A model generated the notes under the pieces. The model was given only the letters and a program-made list of their open reading frames with translations, searched no databases and was not told the DNA's origin. Source: Microbispora hainanensis (GTDB lineage: Bacteria > Actinomycetota > Actinomycetes > Streptosporangiales > Streptosporangiaceae). From it: a stretch of DNA of 38,348 bases. A program made the translations under genes and the position numbers. Below, piece after piece: positions 1 to 7,473 of this stretch. The stretch covers positions 1 to 38,348 of the forward strand of contig NZ_VIRM01000072.1 of assembly GCF_006874475.1 (NCBI RefSeq), given 5' to 3'. How positions within the stretch are numbered: position 1 is the stretch's first letter; every line of letters starts with the position of its first letter.

Positions 1-225
1 GTGTCGGCGGCGGCCAAGCAGGTGCTGGCCGACCGCGGGTACGACCCGGTGATGGGCGCCCGTCCGCTGCGCCGGACGATCCAGCGAGAGCTGGAGGACA
101 CGCTGTCGGAGAAGATCCTCTACGGCGAGCTGCGGCCGGGCCAGGTGGTCAAGATCGACGTCGAGGGCGAGGGCGAGGCCGCCACGTTCACCTTCGTCGG
201 CGAGACCGCGCCCGCCGCCGTATGA
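1..225 (+). CDS. ClpC/ClpB-type AAA+ unfoldase, C-terminal end (partial)
   Basis: Only the last 74 residues are in the window and the gene starts to the left; the GTG at position 1 is simply an internal codon. The stretch containing G-Y-D-P-V-M-G-A-R-P-L-R-R-T-I-Q matches the conserved C-terminal (D2 small) domain of Clp/Hsp100 unfoldases, which thread substrates into ClpP or disaggregate proteins in the cytoplasm. The short tail after the conserved R-P-G-Q motif fits ClpC better than ClpB, but this fragment cannot settle the class. Its TGA stop overlaps the ATG of the next gene (ATGA), so the two are probably co-transcribed. Confidence 0.85.
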   Translation: MSAAAKQVLADRGYDPVMGARPLRRTIQRELEDTLSEKILYGELRPGQVVKIDVEGEGEAATFTFVGETAPAAV

Positions 226-806
226 CCGCACAGCAGGCGTTCTGGATCGACGGCCGATCCGACCGCGAGCGCGTCCGCTACAGCGGCGTCAGCCACTACT
301 CGGAGCGCGTGTGGGAGAACATCGGCGAGTTCGAAGGGGTGTGGGGTGACATCGCCCCGGTCGCGTTCGCGTGCGCGGCCTGGCGGATCGCCACCACGCC
401 CCTGACCTCGCCGGGGTTCGTGCGCTGGCACCGGCGGATCCTGTCGGCCTCCTGCGACCGCAACACCTGGGACGGGTCGCTGACGGCGCACGTCACGATC
501 GTCTCCCCGCCGCCGGCCGCGCTGACGGTGTCGCGCGACTGGTGGCGCGACCGCGGCTGGCGGGACTGGCCGGAGATCTTCGGCCAGTTCGTCGAGCCCG
601 CCGAGCAGGACCTCGCGAAGGTCCCCTACCTGCGTCCGACCCTGGTCGTGGACGCCCCGGTGCCGCTGGACGACCTGCCCGCCGCGCCGGACGGGCCCGC
701 GCAGGACCTGGCAGAGACGGCCCACCGCGCGCTCGTGGTCCTCGTACGCGAGCTGAACGACCTGATCGCCCCGATCGTCACGCAGCTGGAGCAGGGCCCC
801 CGCTGA
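222..806 (+). CDS. Hypothetical protein, Trp-rich, coupled to the Clp gene
   Basis: This 194-aa protein starts at an ATG that overlaps the stop codon of the upstream Clp ATPase gene, which suggests translational coupling. I do not recognise the family. It has no signal peptide or membrane segment and is unusually rich in tryptophan, with the stretch near residues 105-115 carrying W-W-R-D-R-G-W-R-D-W. The last third is acidic and probably helical. The overlap hints at a role near protein quality control, but that is only context. The coding frame is supported by continuous GC-rich third positions and the tight junction. Confidence 0.7.
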   Translation: MTAQQAFWIDGRSDRERVRYSGVSHYSERVWENIGEFEGVWGDIAPVAFACAAWRIATTPLTSPGFVRWHRRILSASCDRNTWDGSLTAHVTIVSPPPAALTVSRDWWRDRGWRDWPEIFGQFVEPAEQDLAKVPYLRPTLVVDAPVPLDDLPAAPDGPAQDLAETAHRALVVLVRELNDLIAPIVTQLEQGPR

Positions 807-833
807 CCGGAGGGCGACAACTCTCTTCACCTC

Positions 834-898
834 TTGACACTGGCCCTGCACGGCCTCAGTCTGTTGCGCATAGTGCTATGTGTTTCGTCTTGCACAAC
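834..898 (+). promoter_or_regulatory. Promoter and IclR-type operator of mscR
   Basis: A perfect -35 element TTGACA (834-839) is followed after 17 bp by a weak -10, CAGTCT (857-862). GTTGCG (863-868) follows with no gap. The second half-site is degenerate; a distant TGCACAAC at 891-898 may act as the other arm. The same layout stands before purU and the dimethylglycine dehydrogenase gene. An operator just after the -10 would cover the start point, which suggests repression. Confidence 0.6.
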
Positions 899-932
899 TA
901 AAGCACGCTGACTGATCGAGGGAAAGAGAAAC

Positions 933-2018
933 ATGGCGCACGAAGTCCGCGGGGTCGTGGCGAGGGGCAAGGGACAGCCGGTCAGCCTGGAGACCATCGT
1001 CGTCCCCGACCCGGGTCCGGGTGAGGCACTCGTGGCCGTACAGGCCTGCGGGGTGTGCCACACCGACCTGCACTACCGCGAGGGCGGCATCAACGACGAC
1101 TTCCCGTTCCTCCTCGGGCACGAGGCGGCCGGAGTGGTCGAGGCCGTCGGCGAGGGCGTGACCGACGTCGCCCCCGGCGACTTCGTGATCCTCAACTGGC
1201 GGGCGGTGTGCGGACAGTGCCGCGCCTGCCTGCGCGGACGCCCGCAGTATTGCTTCGCCACCCACAACGCCACGCAGAAGATGACGCTGGCCGACGGCAC
1301 CCCGCTGTCCCCGGCGCTCGGAATCGGCGCGTTCGCCGACAAGACGCTCGTCGCGGCCGGTCAGTGCACGAAGGTCGACCCGAGCGCGTCGCCGGTCGCG
1401 GTCGGCCTGCTCGGCTGCGGGATCATGGCGGGCCTCGGCGCGGCCATCAACACCGGCGGCGTGACCCGCGGCGACTCGGTGGCCGTCATCGGCTGCGGCG
1501 GCGTGGGCGACGCGGCGGTCGCGGGCGCCCACCTGGCCGGCGCGACCACCATCATCGCGGTCGACGTGGACGACACCAAGCTCGGCTGGGCCCGCCGTTT
1601 CGGCGCCACGCACACGGTCAACTCCCGGGAGAGCGACCCGGTGGAGGCGATCCGCGAGCTGACCGGCGGGTTCGGCGCCGACGTCGTGATCGAGGCGGTG
1701 GGCCGTCCCGAGACGTACAAGCAGGCGTTCTACGCCCGCGACCTGGCCGGGACCGTCGTGCTGGTCGGCGTGCCGACCCCGGAGATGCAGCTCGACCTGC
1801 CGCTGCTCGACGTCTTCGGCCGTGGCGGCTCGCTCAAGTCCTCCTGGTATGGCGACTGCCTGCCCAGCCGCGACTTCCCCATGCTCGTCTCCCTCTACCA
1901 GCAGGGCAGGCTCGACCTCGACGCGTTCGTCACCGAGACGATCGCGCTCGAGGACGTCGAGGCGGCCTTCGAGAAGATGCACCACGGCGAGGTGCTGCGC
2001 TCCGTCGTGGTCCTGTGA
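933..2018 (+). CDS. mscR: S-(hydroxymethyl)mycothiol dehydrogenase (mycothiol-dependent formaldehyde dehydrogenase)
   Basis: This 361-aa zinc-dependent medium-chain alcohol dehydrogenase has the hallmarks of the actinobacterial mycothiol-dependent formaldehyde dehydrogenase. It has catalytic zinc ligands C42 (in C-G-V-C-H-T-D) and H63 (in G-H-E), a structural zinc site C93/C96/C99/C107, and an NAD-binding V-I-G-C-G-G-V-G motif near residue 186. It would oxidise the formaldehyde-mycothiol adduct, and formate is the eventual product. The neighbours are a Rieske demethylase, which would release formaldehyde, and an FdhF-like molybdoenzyme, so it fits as the detoxification step of betaine breakdown. 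The ATG has an upstream GAGGGA ribosome binding site. An ordinary zinc alcohol dehydrogenase is the alternative, but the length and the cysteine layout favour MscR. Confidence 0.85.
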   Translation: MAHEVRGVVARGKGQPVSLETIVVPDPGPGEALVAVQACGVCHTDLHYREGGINDDFPFLLGHEAAGVVEAVGEGVTDVAPGDFVILNWRAVCGQCRACLRGRPQYCFATHNATQKMTLADGTPLSPALGIGAFADKTLVAAGQCTKVDPSASPVAVGLLGCGIMAGLGAAINTGGVTRGDSVAVIGCGGVGDAAVAGAHLAGATTIIAVDVDDTKLGWARRFGATHTVNSRESDPVEAIRELTGGFGADVVIEAVGRPETYKQAFYARDLAGTVVLVGVPTPEMQLDLPLLDVFGRGGSLKSSWYGDCLPSRDFPMLVSLYQQGRLDLDAFVTETIALEDVEAAFEKMHHGEVLRSVVVL

Positions 2019-2079
2019 CCGGACTTCCCCTGATCATCTCGATCTCCGACGTGCGACGTACGACCTTCAGGAGCCACCA

Positions 2080-3201
2080 GTGAGCACCACGAGCCTGCCC
2101 CCCAGCCTGATGGCCACGCTGCCGGGCGAGCACTACACCGACCCCCAGGTCTTCGCGCAGGAGCAGAAGCGCATCTTCGAGTCGATGTGGTTCTGCGCGG
2201 TCAGGGCCGCCGACCTGCCCAAGCCCGGGGCGTTCAAGACCGTGCAGATCGGCACCGAGAGCATCCTGATCACGCGGGCGCGGGACAACTCGATCCGCGC
2301 GTTCTACAACGTCTGCCGCCACCGCGGCGCCCGGATCTGCACCGAGGACTCCGGCGAGGTCAAGCGGGCCTTCCAGTGCCCCTACCACGCCTGGACGTAC
2401 GACCTGGAGGGCAAGCTCATCGCCGCCCCCAACCTCACCAAGATGCCCGACCTCGACCGGGTCGAATACGGCCTGGTCAACGTCGCGGTGCGGGAGTGGC
2501 TGGGCTACGTGTGGGTCTGCCTGGCCGACGAGCCGCCCTCGTTCGAGGACACCGTGCTCGGCGAGGTGCGCACCCGCCTCGGGGACGTGGCCTCCCTCGA
2601 CAACTACGACGTGGCCAATCTCGCGCTGGGCCGCCGGATCGTGTACGACGTGAAGGCGAACTGGAAGCTCATCGTCGAGAACTTCATGGAGTGCTACCAC
2701 TGCGCGACCATCCACCCGGAGCTGACGGAGGTGCTGCCGGAGTTCGCCGACGGCTACGCGGCGCAGTATTACGTGGGCCACGGCGCGGAGTTCGGCGAGG
2801 GCATCCAGGGGTTCACGGTCGACGGCTCCGAGGGGCTCGACCGCATCCCGACGATCAGCGAGGATCAGGACAGGCGCTACTACGCCATCACGATCAAGCC
2901 GCAGGTGTTCGTCAACATGGTGCCCGACCACGTCATCATCCACCGGATGTTCCCCCTGGCCATCGACCGTACGGTCGTGGAGTGCGACTGGCTCTACCTG
3001 CCGGAGGTCGTGGCCTCGGGCAAGGACATCAGCCGGTCGGTGGAGCTGTTCCACCGGGTCAACGAGCAGGACTTCGACGCCTGCGAGCGCACGCAGCCGT
3101 CGATGAGCTCCCGCACGTACGCCAAGGGCGGCGTGCTGGTGCCGAGCGAGCACCACATCGGCCTGTTCCATGATTGGGTGCGTGGCAAGCTCGGCGAGTG
3201 A
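2080..3201 (+). CDS. Rieske non-heme iron oxygenase, glycine betaine demethylase-like (GbcA type)
   Basis: The 373-aa protein carries a Rieske [2Fe-2S] site C79-x-H81...C100-x-x-H103 and a mononuclear iron motif E204-C-Y-H207-C-A-T-I-H212. It thus belongs to the ring-hydroxylating/demethylating oxygenase alpha subunits. I chose GTG 2080 because AGGAG at 2069-2073 is 6 bp upstream; the frame stays open further left but inside mscR. The family includes glycine betaine monooxygenase (GbcA), stachydrine demethylase and carnitine monooxygenase. The surrounding betaine transporter, dimethylglycine dehydrogenase and sarcosine oxidase make betaine to dimethylglycine plus formaldehyde the likely reaction. 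No GbcB-type ferredoxin reductase is present in the window, so the electron donor must be encoded elsewhere. Confidence 0.75.
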   Translation: MSTTSLPPSLMATLPGEHYTDPQVFAQEQKRIFESMWFCAVRAADLPKPGAFKTVQIGTESILITRARDNSIRAFYNVCRHRGARICTEDSGEVKRAFQCPYHAWTYDLEGKLIAAPNLTKMPDLDRVEYGLVNVAVREWLGYVWVCLADEPPSFEDTVLGEVRTRLGDVASLDNYDVANLALGRRIVYDVKANWKLIVENFMECYHCATIHPELTEVLPEFADGYAAQYYVGHGAEFGEGIQGFTVDGSEGLDRIPTISEDQDRRYYAITIKPQVFVNMVPDHVIIHRMFPLAIDRTVVECDWLYLPEVVASGKDISRSVELFHRVNEQDFDACERTQPSMSSRTYAKGGVLVPSEHHIGLFHDWVRGKLGE

Positions 3202-3219
3202 GTTCGAAGGAGAAGCGGC

Positions 3220-5541
3220 GTGACACGTAAGGCCCCCCGGGATGACGTCGGAGACGAACGCCTGGAAATCGGCTCGCCCAAGACCTGGGCGGGTGGTGTC
3301 CCGGCGGTCGGTCACGCGCTCGGCACCGCCTATCGGCAGATGGGCGCGGGACGGACGATGCTGACCCTGCTGCGGGTCAACCAGAAGTCCGGCTTCGACT
3401 GCCCGGGATGCGCCTGGCCAGAGGGCGACGGTCACCGCAGCCCCGCCGAGTTCTGCGAGAACGGCGCGAAGGCGGTGGCCGAGGAGGCGACGCTCCGCCG
3501 GGTCACCCGCGACTTCTTCGCCGAGCATCCGGTGGACGAGCTGGCCCGGCGCAGCGACTACTGGCTGGGCCAGCAGGGCCGGCTCACCGAGCCGATGTAC
3601 AAGCCGGCCGGCTCCGACCACTACGAGCCGATCTCGTGGGAGGACGCGTTCGGCGTCGTCGCGCGTGAGCTGCGCGCGCTCGACCACCCGAACGAGGCCG
3701 TCTTCTACACCTCCGGCCGCACCTCCAACGAGGCCGCCTTCGCCTACCAGCTCCTCGTCCGCCGGTTCGGCACCAACAACCTGCCCGACTGCTCCAACAT
3801 GTGCCACGAGTCGAGCGGCTCGGCCCTGACCGAGACGCTCGGCATCGGCAAGGGCACGGTGCTGCTGGAGGACCTGCACCGGGCCGACCTGATCTTCGTG
3901 GTCGGCCAGAACCCGGGCACCAACCATCCGCGCATGCTCTCGGCGCTGGAGCGGGCGAAGCGGGGCGGCGCGCGGATCGTGGCGGTCAACCCGCTGCCGG
4001 AGGCCGGGCTGCTGCGGTTCCGGAACCCGCAGCGGCCCTCCGGCGTCGTCGGCGCCGGGACGGCGCTGTCCGACCGGTTCCTGCAGATCCGCCTCGGCGG
4101 CGACCTGGCGCTGTTCCAGGCGCTGTCGCTGCTCCTGCTGGAGGCCGAGGACGCCGCGCCGGGCACGGTGGTGGACCGCGCGTTCGTCGAGGCGCACACG
4201 CACGGGTTCGATGACTGGGAGAAGCACGTACGCGGCCTCGGCAGTGCTGATCGGTATTGGGCCGAGGTGCTGGAGGCGACCGGGCTGACCCGCGCCGAGA
4301 TCGAGGAGACGGCCCGCGACGTGCTGGCCGCCCGCTCGGTCGTGGTCTGCTGGGCGATGGGCCTCACCCAGCACCGCAAGTCGGTCCCGACGATCAGGGA
4401 GATCGTCAACTTCCTGCTGCTGCGCGGCAACGTGGGACGGCCCGGCGCGGGCGTGTGTCCCGTACGCGGGCACTCCAACGTGCAGGGCGACCGGACCATG
4501 GGCATCTACGAGAAGCCCAAGCCGGAGTTCCTCGACGCATTGGAGAAGGAGTTCGGCTTCCCGCCGCCGCGCGCGCACGGCCACGACACCGTGGAGGCCA
4601 TCCGCGCCATGCGCGACGGCGACGCCAAGGTGTTCTTCGCGATGGGCGGCAACTTCGTCTCGGCGACGCCCGACACGGCCGCGACCGAGGCGGCCCTGCG
4701 GAGTTGCCGGCTCACCGTGCAGGTGTCGACCAAGCTGAACCGGTCGCACGCCGTGTGCGGCGAGCAGGCGCTCATCCTGCCCACGCTCGGCCGCACCGAG
4801 CGGGACGTCCAGGCCGGCGGCGAGCAGTTCGTCACGGTCGAGGACTCGATGGGCGCCGTGCACGCCTCGCGCGGGCGGCTGAGTCCCGCGTCGGACGCGC
4901 TGCTGTCCGAGGTGGCCATCGTGTGCCGGCTGGCCCGTGAGCTGCTCGGCGACGACCCCCACGTGCCGTGGGCCGAGTTCGAGGCGAACTACGACGCGAT
5001 CAGGGAGCGCATCGAGCGGGTGGTGCCGGGGTTCGGCGACTTCAACGCGAGGGCGCGCACGCCGGGCGGCTTCCTGCTGCCGAACGCGCCGCGCGACGAA
5101 CGCCGCTTCCCCACGGCCACGGGGAAGGCGAACTTCACGGTCAACCCGCTGGAGGTGCTGCGGGTGCCCCCGGGCCGCCTCCTGCTGCAGACCGTGCGCA
5201 GCCACGACCAGTACAACACCACGATCTACGGCCTGAACGACCGCTATCGCGGCGTCTCCAACGGGCGGCGGGTGGTGTTCGTCCACGCCGACGACCTGGC
5301 CGAGCGTGGTCTCGCCGACGGCGACATGATCGACCTGATCAGCGAGTGGCCGGACGGCGAGCGCGTGGCCGAGGGCTTCCGGGCCGTCGCCTATCCGACG
5401 GCGCGGGGCTGCTGCGCGGCCTACTTCCCGGAGACCAACGTGCTGGTGCCCCTGGACTCGGTGGCCGAGACGTCGAACACGCCCACGTCCAAGAGCGTCG
5501 TCGTACGGCTGCGGCGCGGCCGCGTCTTAGGGACCAGCTAG
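3220..5541 (+). CDS. FdhF/YdeP-family molybdopterin oxidoreductase, probable formate dehydrogenase
   Basis: A 773-aa member of the molybdopterin (bis-MGD) oxidoreductase superfamily. Near the N-terminus it has C61-P-G-C64 and C79, followed by the molybdopterin domain with S-N-M-C-H-E-S-S-G (about residues 190-200) and the C-terminal dinucleotide-binding domain. The C-P-G-C-A-W-P and C-H-E-S-S-G blocks are typical of the YdeP-like branch rather than classic selenocysteine FdhF. GTG 3220 has a strong GAAGGAGAA ribosome binding site and follows the Rieske gene by 18 bp, so mscR, the Rieske gene and this gene form one operon. In this setting oxidation of formate to CO2 is the natural role, but some YdeP relatives have no proven substrate. 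The stop overlaps convergently with the stop of the IclR gene. Confidence 0.7.
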   Translation: MTRKAPRDDVGDERLEIGSPKTWAGGVPAVGHALGTAYRQMGAGRTMLTLLRVNQKSGFDCPGCAWPEGDGHRSPAEFCENGAKAVAEEATLRRVTRDFFAEHPVDELARRSDYWLGQQGRLTEPMYKPAGSDHYEPISWEDAFGVVARELRALDHPNEAVFYTSGRTSNEAAFAYQLLVRRFGTNNLPDCSNMCHESSGSALTETLGIGKGTVLLEDLHRADLIFVVGQNPGTNHPRMLSALERAKRGGARIVAVNPLPEAGLLRFRNPQRPSGVVGAGTALSDRFLQIRLGGDLALFQALSLLLLEAEDAAPGTVVDRAFVEAHTHGFDDWEKHVRGLGSADRYWAEVLEATGLTRAEIEETARDVLAARSVVVCWAMGLTQHRKSVPTIREIVNFLLLRGNVGRPGAGVCPVRGHSNVQGDRTMGIYEKPKPEFLDALEKEFGFPPPRAHGHDTVEAIRAMRDGDAKVFFAMGGNFVSATPDTAATEAALRSCRLTVQVSTKLNRSHAVCGEQALILPTLGRTERDVQAGGEQFVTVEDSMGAVHASRGRLSPASDALLSEVAIVCRLARELLGDDPHVPWAEFEANYDAIRERIERVVPGFGDFNARARTPGGFLLPNAPRDERRFPTATGKANFTVNPLEVLRVPPGRLLLQTVRSHDQYNTTIYGLNDRYRGVSNGRRVVFVHADDLAERGLADGDMIDLISEWPDGERVAEGFRAVAYPTARGCCAAYFPETNVLVPLDSVAETSNTPTSKSVVVRLRRGRVLGTS

Positions 5542-6323
5542 GCGCCGAGGCGGTGACTGATCTCCTCGGCGCCCTCGACGAGGACGGGGGCCAGCTCACG
5601 CATGCGGCTCTCGCTGAACCGGTAGGCGGGCCCCGACGCGCTCACCGCCGCCACGACCTCTCCGCCGAAGGAGCGGACGGGGGCGGCGAGCGCGTTCAGG
5701 CCCACTTCGAGCTCCTCCACTGTGAGCGCGTAGCCGCGCTCGCGCACCGTCGCCAGCTCCCGCTCCAGGTCCTCCGCCGCGGTCACCGTGCTGGGCGTGT
5801 AGCGCTGGAGGCCCGCGGCGCGTAACAGGTCGTCGCGGCGCTGCCGGTCCACGTACGCCAGCAGGACCTTGCCGCTCGACGTCGCGTGCAGGGGCGTGAG
5901 CTGGCCCACCCAGTTGTAGGCGGTGACGGCGGAGGGGCCGCGCACCTGGTCGAGGTTGACCGCGTAGTGCGAGCGCAGGACGGCGATGTTCACGGTCTCG
6001 CCGATCTCCTCCGCCAGGCGGTGGCACACGGGCCTGCTCTGCTGGGTGACGTCCATCCGCATGGAGACGCTGCCGGCGAGGCGGACGAGCCCGAAGCCGA
6101 GGCGATATTTGCCGCGGTCCTCGGTCTGCTCCACGAGCCCGCGCGCTTCCAGGGCGCCCAGCAGGCGGAACGCGGTCGACTTGTGGACCTCGATCTCGGC
6201 GGCGATCTCGGTGACCCCGGCCTCCCCGCGGCCGGCGAGGATCTCCATGATGCTGATCGCCCGGTCCACGGACTGCACGCCGCCGCCGTTGGCCTCGGTC
6301 CTGCCGGAAGCGTCGTTGCCCAT
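5538..6323 (-). CDS. IclR-family transcriptional regulator, copy 1
   Basis: The 261-aa protein has an N-terminal winged helix-turn-helix (about residues 15-80, with H-K-S-T-A-F-R-L-L in the recognition helix) and a C-terminal IclR effector domain. It is a clear paralogue of the IclR gene at 10366: both share V-Q-S-V-D-R-A near the start, H-(K/R)-S-T-A-F-R-L and S-A-S-G-P near the end. It converges on the molybdoenzyme gene with overlapping stops. An operator of the GTTGCG-N5-CGCAAC type sits 10-26 bp upstream of its ATG, consistent with autoregulation. The inducer is unknown; a betaine-pathway metabolite is an inference. Confidence 0.9.
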   Translation of the reverse strand: MGNDASGRTEANGGGVQSVDRAISIMEILAGRGEAGVTEIAAEIEVHKSTAFRLLGALEARGLVEQTEDRGKYRLGFGLVRLAGSVSMRMDVTQQSRPVCHRLAEEIGETVNIAVLRSHYAVNLDQVRGPSAVTAYNWVGQLTPLHATSSGKVLLAYVDRQRRDDLLRAAGLQRYTPSTVTAAEDLERELATVRERGYALTVEELEVGLNALAAPVRSFGGEVVAAVSASGPAYRFSESRMRELAPVLVEGAEEISHRLGA

Positions 6324-6332
6324 AGCCGGACT

Positions 6333-6349
6333 GTAGCGCCTTACGCAAC
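6333..6349 (-). promoter_or_regulatory. Putative IclR operator in front of iclR copy 1
   Basis: On the plus strand it reads GTAGCG-CCTTA-CGCAAC, matching the recurrent palindrome in 11 of 12 arm positions. Its centre lies 18 bp upstream of the iclR start codon. I do not see a convincing -35 element here. Confidence 0.55.
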
Positions 6350-6422
6350 GCTGAGCTGGGGCGTCGCGCGATTTCCGGGAAAATCCCCCTCCGGCCGTGG
6401 CTTGTGCCGGCCGCCGCGACGG

Positions 6423-6444
6423 CCTGTGCCCGAGGCGGGGGCAG
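6423..6444 (-). terminator. Possible terminator of the small one-TM protein gene
   Basis: CCTGTGCCC and GGGGGCAGG form an imperfect stem just past the stop codon at 6448 (reading leftwards). There is no T-run, so the call is weak. Confidence 0.3.
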
Positions 6445-6447
6445 GTA

Positions 6448-6840
6448 TCAGTTCTTAGGCGCCAGGCAGAGCACGTAGCCCGCCTTGCCCTCTTCGCCTT
6501 CCCAGAAGGCCTGGTCCGCCTTCGCGTAGGCCGAGCAGATCTGCCCGTCGTTGTCCGCGTCCCATTCCTTCTGCGTCTTGCCGTCTACGCGGCCTTCGAC
6601 AGTGAGCGCGGCGGCCGGGTCGGCGCACGAGACGACCTTGAGCTCGTCGGCCGTGGCGCCGGCCATGCAGTCGCCGGCCTTGGCGATCTCGGGAGCTCCG
6701 GTCACCTGCTTGTACACGAAGCCGCCACCGGCGAGAACGGCGGCGCCGACGGCATAGGCGACGATGCGCTTGCCGACGGCCTTGCCCACGCCAGTGGCCT
6801 TCTGGCCGTGTGTCGAGGGCTGTTGGGGGGTTTCCGTCAT
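6448..6840 (-). CDS. Small membrane-anchored protein, LppU/SCO3897-like
   Basis: This 130-aa protein has a polar N-terminus of about 22 residues, one hydrophobic segment (about 25-45, A-V-G-A-A-V-L-A-G-G-G-F-V-Y) and an exported domain with three cysteines (in G-D-C-M, V-S-C-A and Q-I-C-S) plus one near the C-terminus (Y-V-L-C-L-A-P). The cysteine spacing and closing motif resemble the LppU/SCO3897 family of actinobacterial cell-envelope proteins of unknown function, but here the anchor is a TM helix rather than a lipobox. Spacing to the ATG supports AGGA as the ribosome binding site. It is transcribed away from the kinase operon. Function is unknown. Confidence 0.65.
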   Translation of the reverse strand: MTETPQQPSTHGQKATGVGKAVGKRIVAYAVGAAVLAGGGFVYKQVTGAPEIAKAGDCMAGATADELKVVSCADPAAALTVEGRVDGKTQKEWDADNDGQICSAYAKADQAFWEGEEGKAGYVLCLAPKN

Positions 6841-6850
6841 TATCTATTCC

Positions 6851-6905
6851 TGTAAAGGGACGACATGTGAGGTATGAACTTACAGCGATCATGCGCCCCT
6901 TTACA
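6851..6905 (-). promoter_or_regulatory. Perfect 9-bp inverted repeat in the leader of the small membrane protein gene
   Basis: TGTAAAGGG (6851-6859) and CCCTTTACA (6897-6905) are exact reverse complements separated by 37 bp. The arm nearest the gene adjoins its ribosome binding site (6848-6851). It may be a leader hairpin or a two-half-site operator. Confidence 0.5.
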
Positions 6906-6936
6906 CGTGAATTGTCATTTCGAGATTCGGCGACTC

Positions 6937-7012
6937 GCCGATTCCACGGCCCTGAATCCACCGATCGGTGGAGTCGCTCCACCGGGTGGGTGAGCCGCCG
7001 ATTCCACCGCCG
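6937..7012. promoter_or_regulatory. Cluster of TCCACC half-sites with two overlapping perfect palindromes
   Basis: The 16-bp perfect palindrome TCCACCGATCGGTGGA (6957-6972) overlaps GGTGGAG-TCG-CTCCACC (6967-6983). Two direct copies of GCCGATTCCAC flank them at 6937-6947 and 6997-7007. This lies in the divergent region in front of a membrane protein/kinase/regulator operon, so it is a good candidate binding array for the NarL-type regulator. Confidence 0.5.
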
Positions 7013-7040
7013 GCTCGGGAGATCGGGCGATCCGTACGGG

Positions 7041-7091
7041 GTGCCTCCGTCGCCACGCTGATTCCGTCGGAGAACGAGAAGACGGAGGCAC
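7041..7091 (+). promoter_or_regulatory. Leader hairpin overlapping the ribosome binding site of the kinase operon
   Basis: GTGCCTCCGTC (7041-7051) and GACGGAGGCAC (7081-7091) are perfect 11-bp complements with a 29-nt loop. The right arm contains the GGAGG (7084-7088) that serves the ATG at 7098, so folding would hide the ribosome binding site. Confidence 0.55.
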
Positions 7092-7097
7092 ACTGAC

Positions 7098-7460
7098 ATG
7101 CGCAATGTGGTCTGGATGATCAGCGGGTACGTCGCGGTCAGCCTGCTGACACTGGTGGCGATGATCGTGTTTCGGCAGGACGCGACGATGGTCACCACCG
7201 CGGTCTGGGTCCGCGGCACGCTCGTCGCCGCCGGCTCACTGCTCACGCTGTTCTTCGCGGTCCGGGCGGCCCGCGGCGACCGCCGGATGCTTGGGCGGCT
7301 GCGTGTCGTCACCGCGGTCATGCTGGTCGCGATCGTGGTGATCATCGCGCTGCCCGGCATGTTCCCGCTCTGGTTCAAGCTCGAGCAGGGCGTCTGCGGC
7401 CTGCTCCTGCTGGCCGTGGTCGTGCAGGTCAACCGGCGCCCGGCTAGATTGTCCCGTTGA
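7098..7460 (+). CDS. Small integral membrane protein upstream of the two-component system
   Basis: A 120-aa protein with four predicted hydrophobic stretches (about 4-25, 36-58, 70-88 and 97-112) separated by short Arg-rich loops. I do not recognise a named family. It is the first gene of an operon with a sensor kinase (14 bp downstream) and a response regulator, so it may be a sensory partner or a target of that system. ATG 7098 is preceded by GGAGG with 9-bp spacing. The ribosome binding site is inside a perfect hairpin arm, so its translation may be conditional. Confidence 0.7.
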   Translation: MRNVVWMISGYVAVSLLTLVAMIVFRQDATMVTTAVWVRGTLVAAGSLLTLFFAVRAARGDRRMLGRLRVVTAVMLVAIVVIIALPGMFPLWFKLEQGVCGLLLLAVVVQVNRRPARLSR

Positions 7461-7473
7461 GAGTAGGTACGCG

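Noticed and set aside
1930..5286. Very long open frame on the minus strand opposite the Rieske and molybdoenzyme genes
   Set aside because: It is a GC-rich shadow: its translation is full of Arg, Gly, His and Val with no domains, while the plus-strand frame has catalytic motifs.
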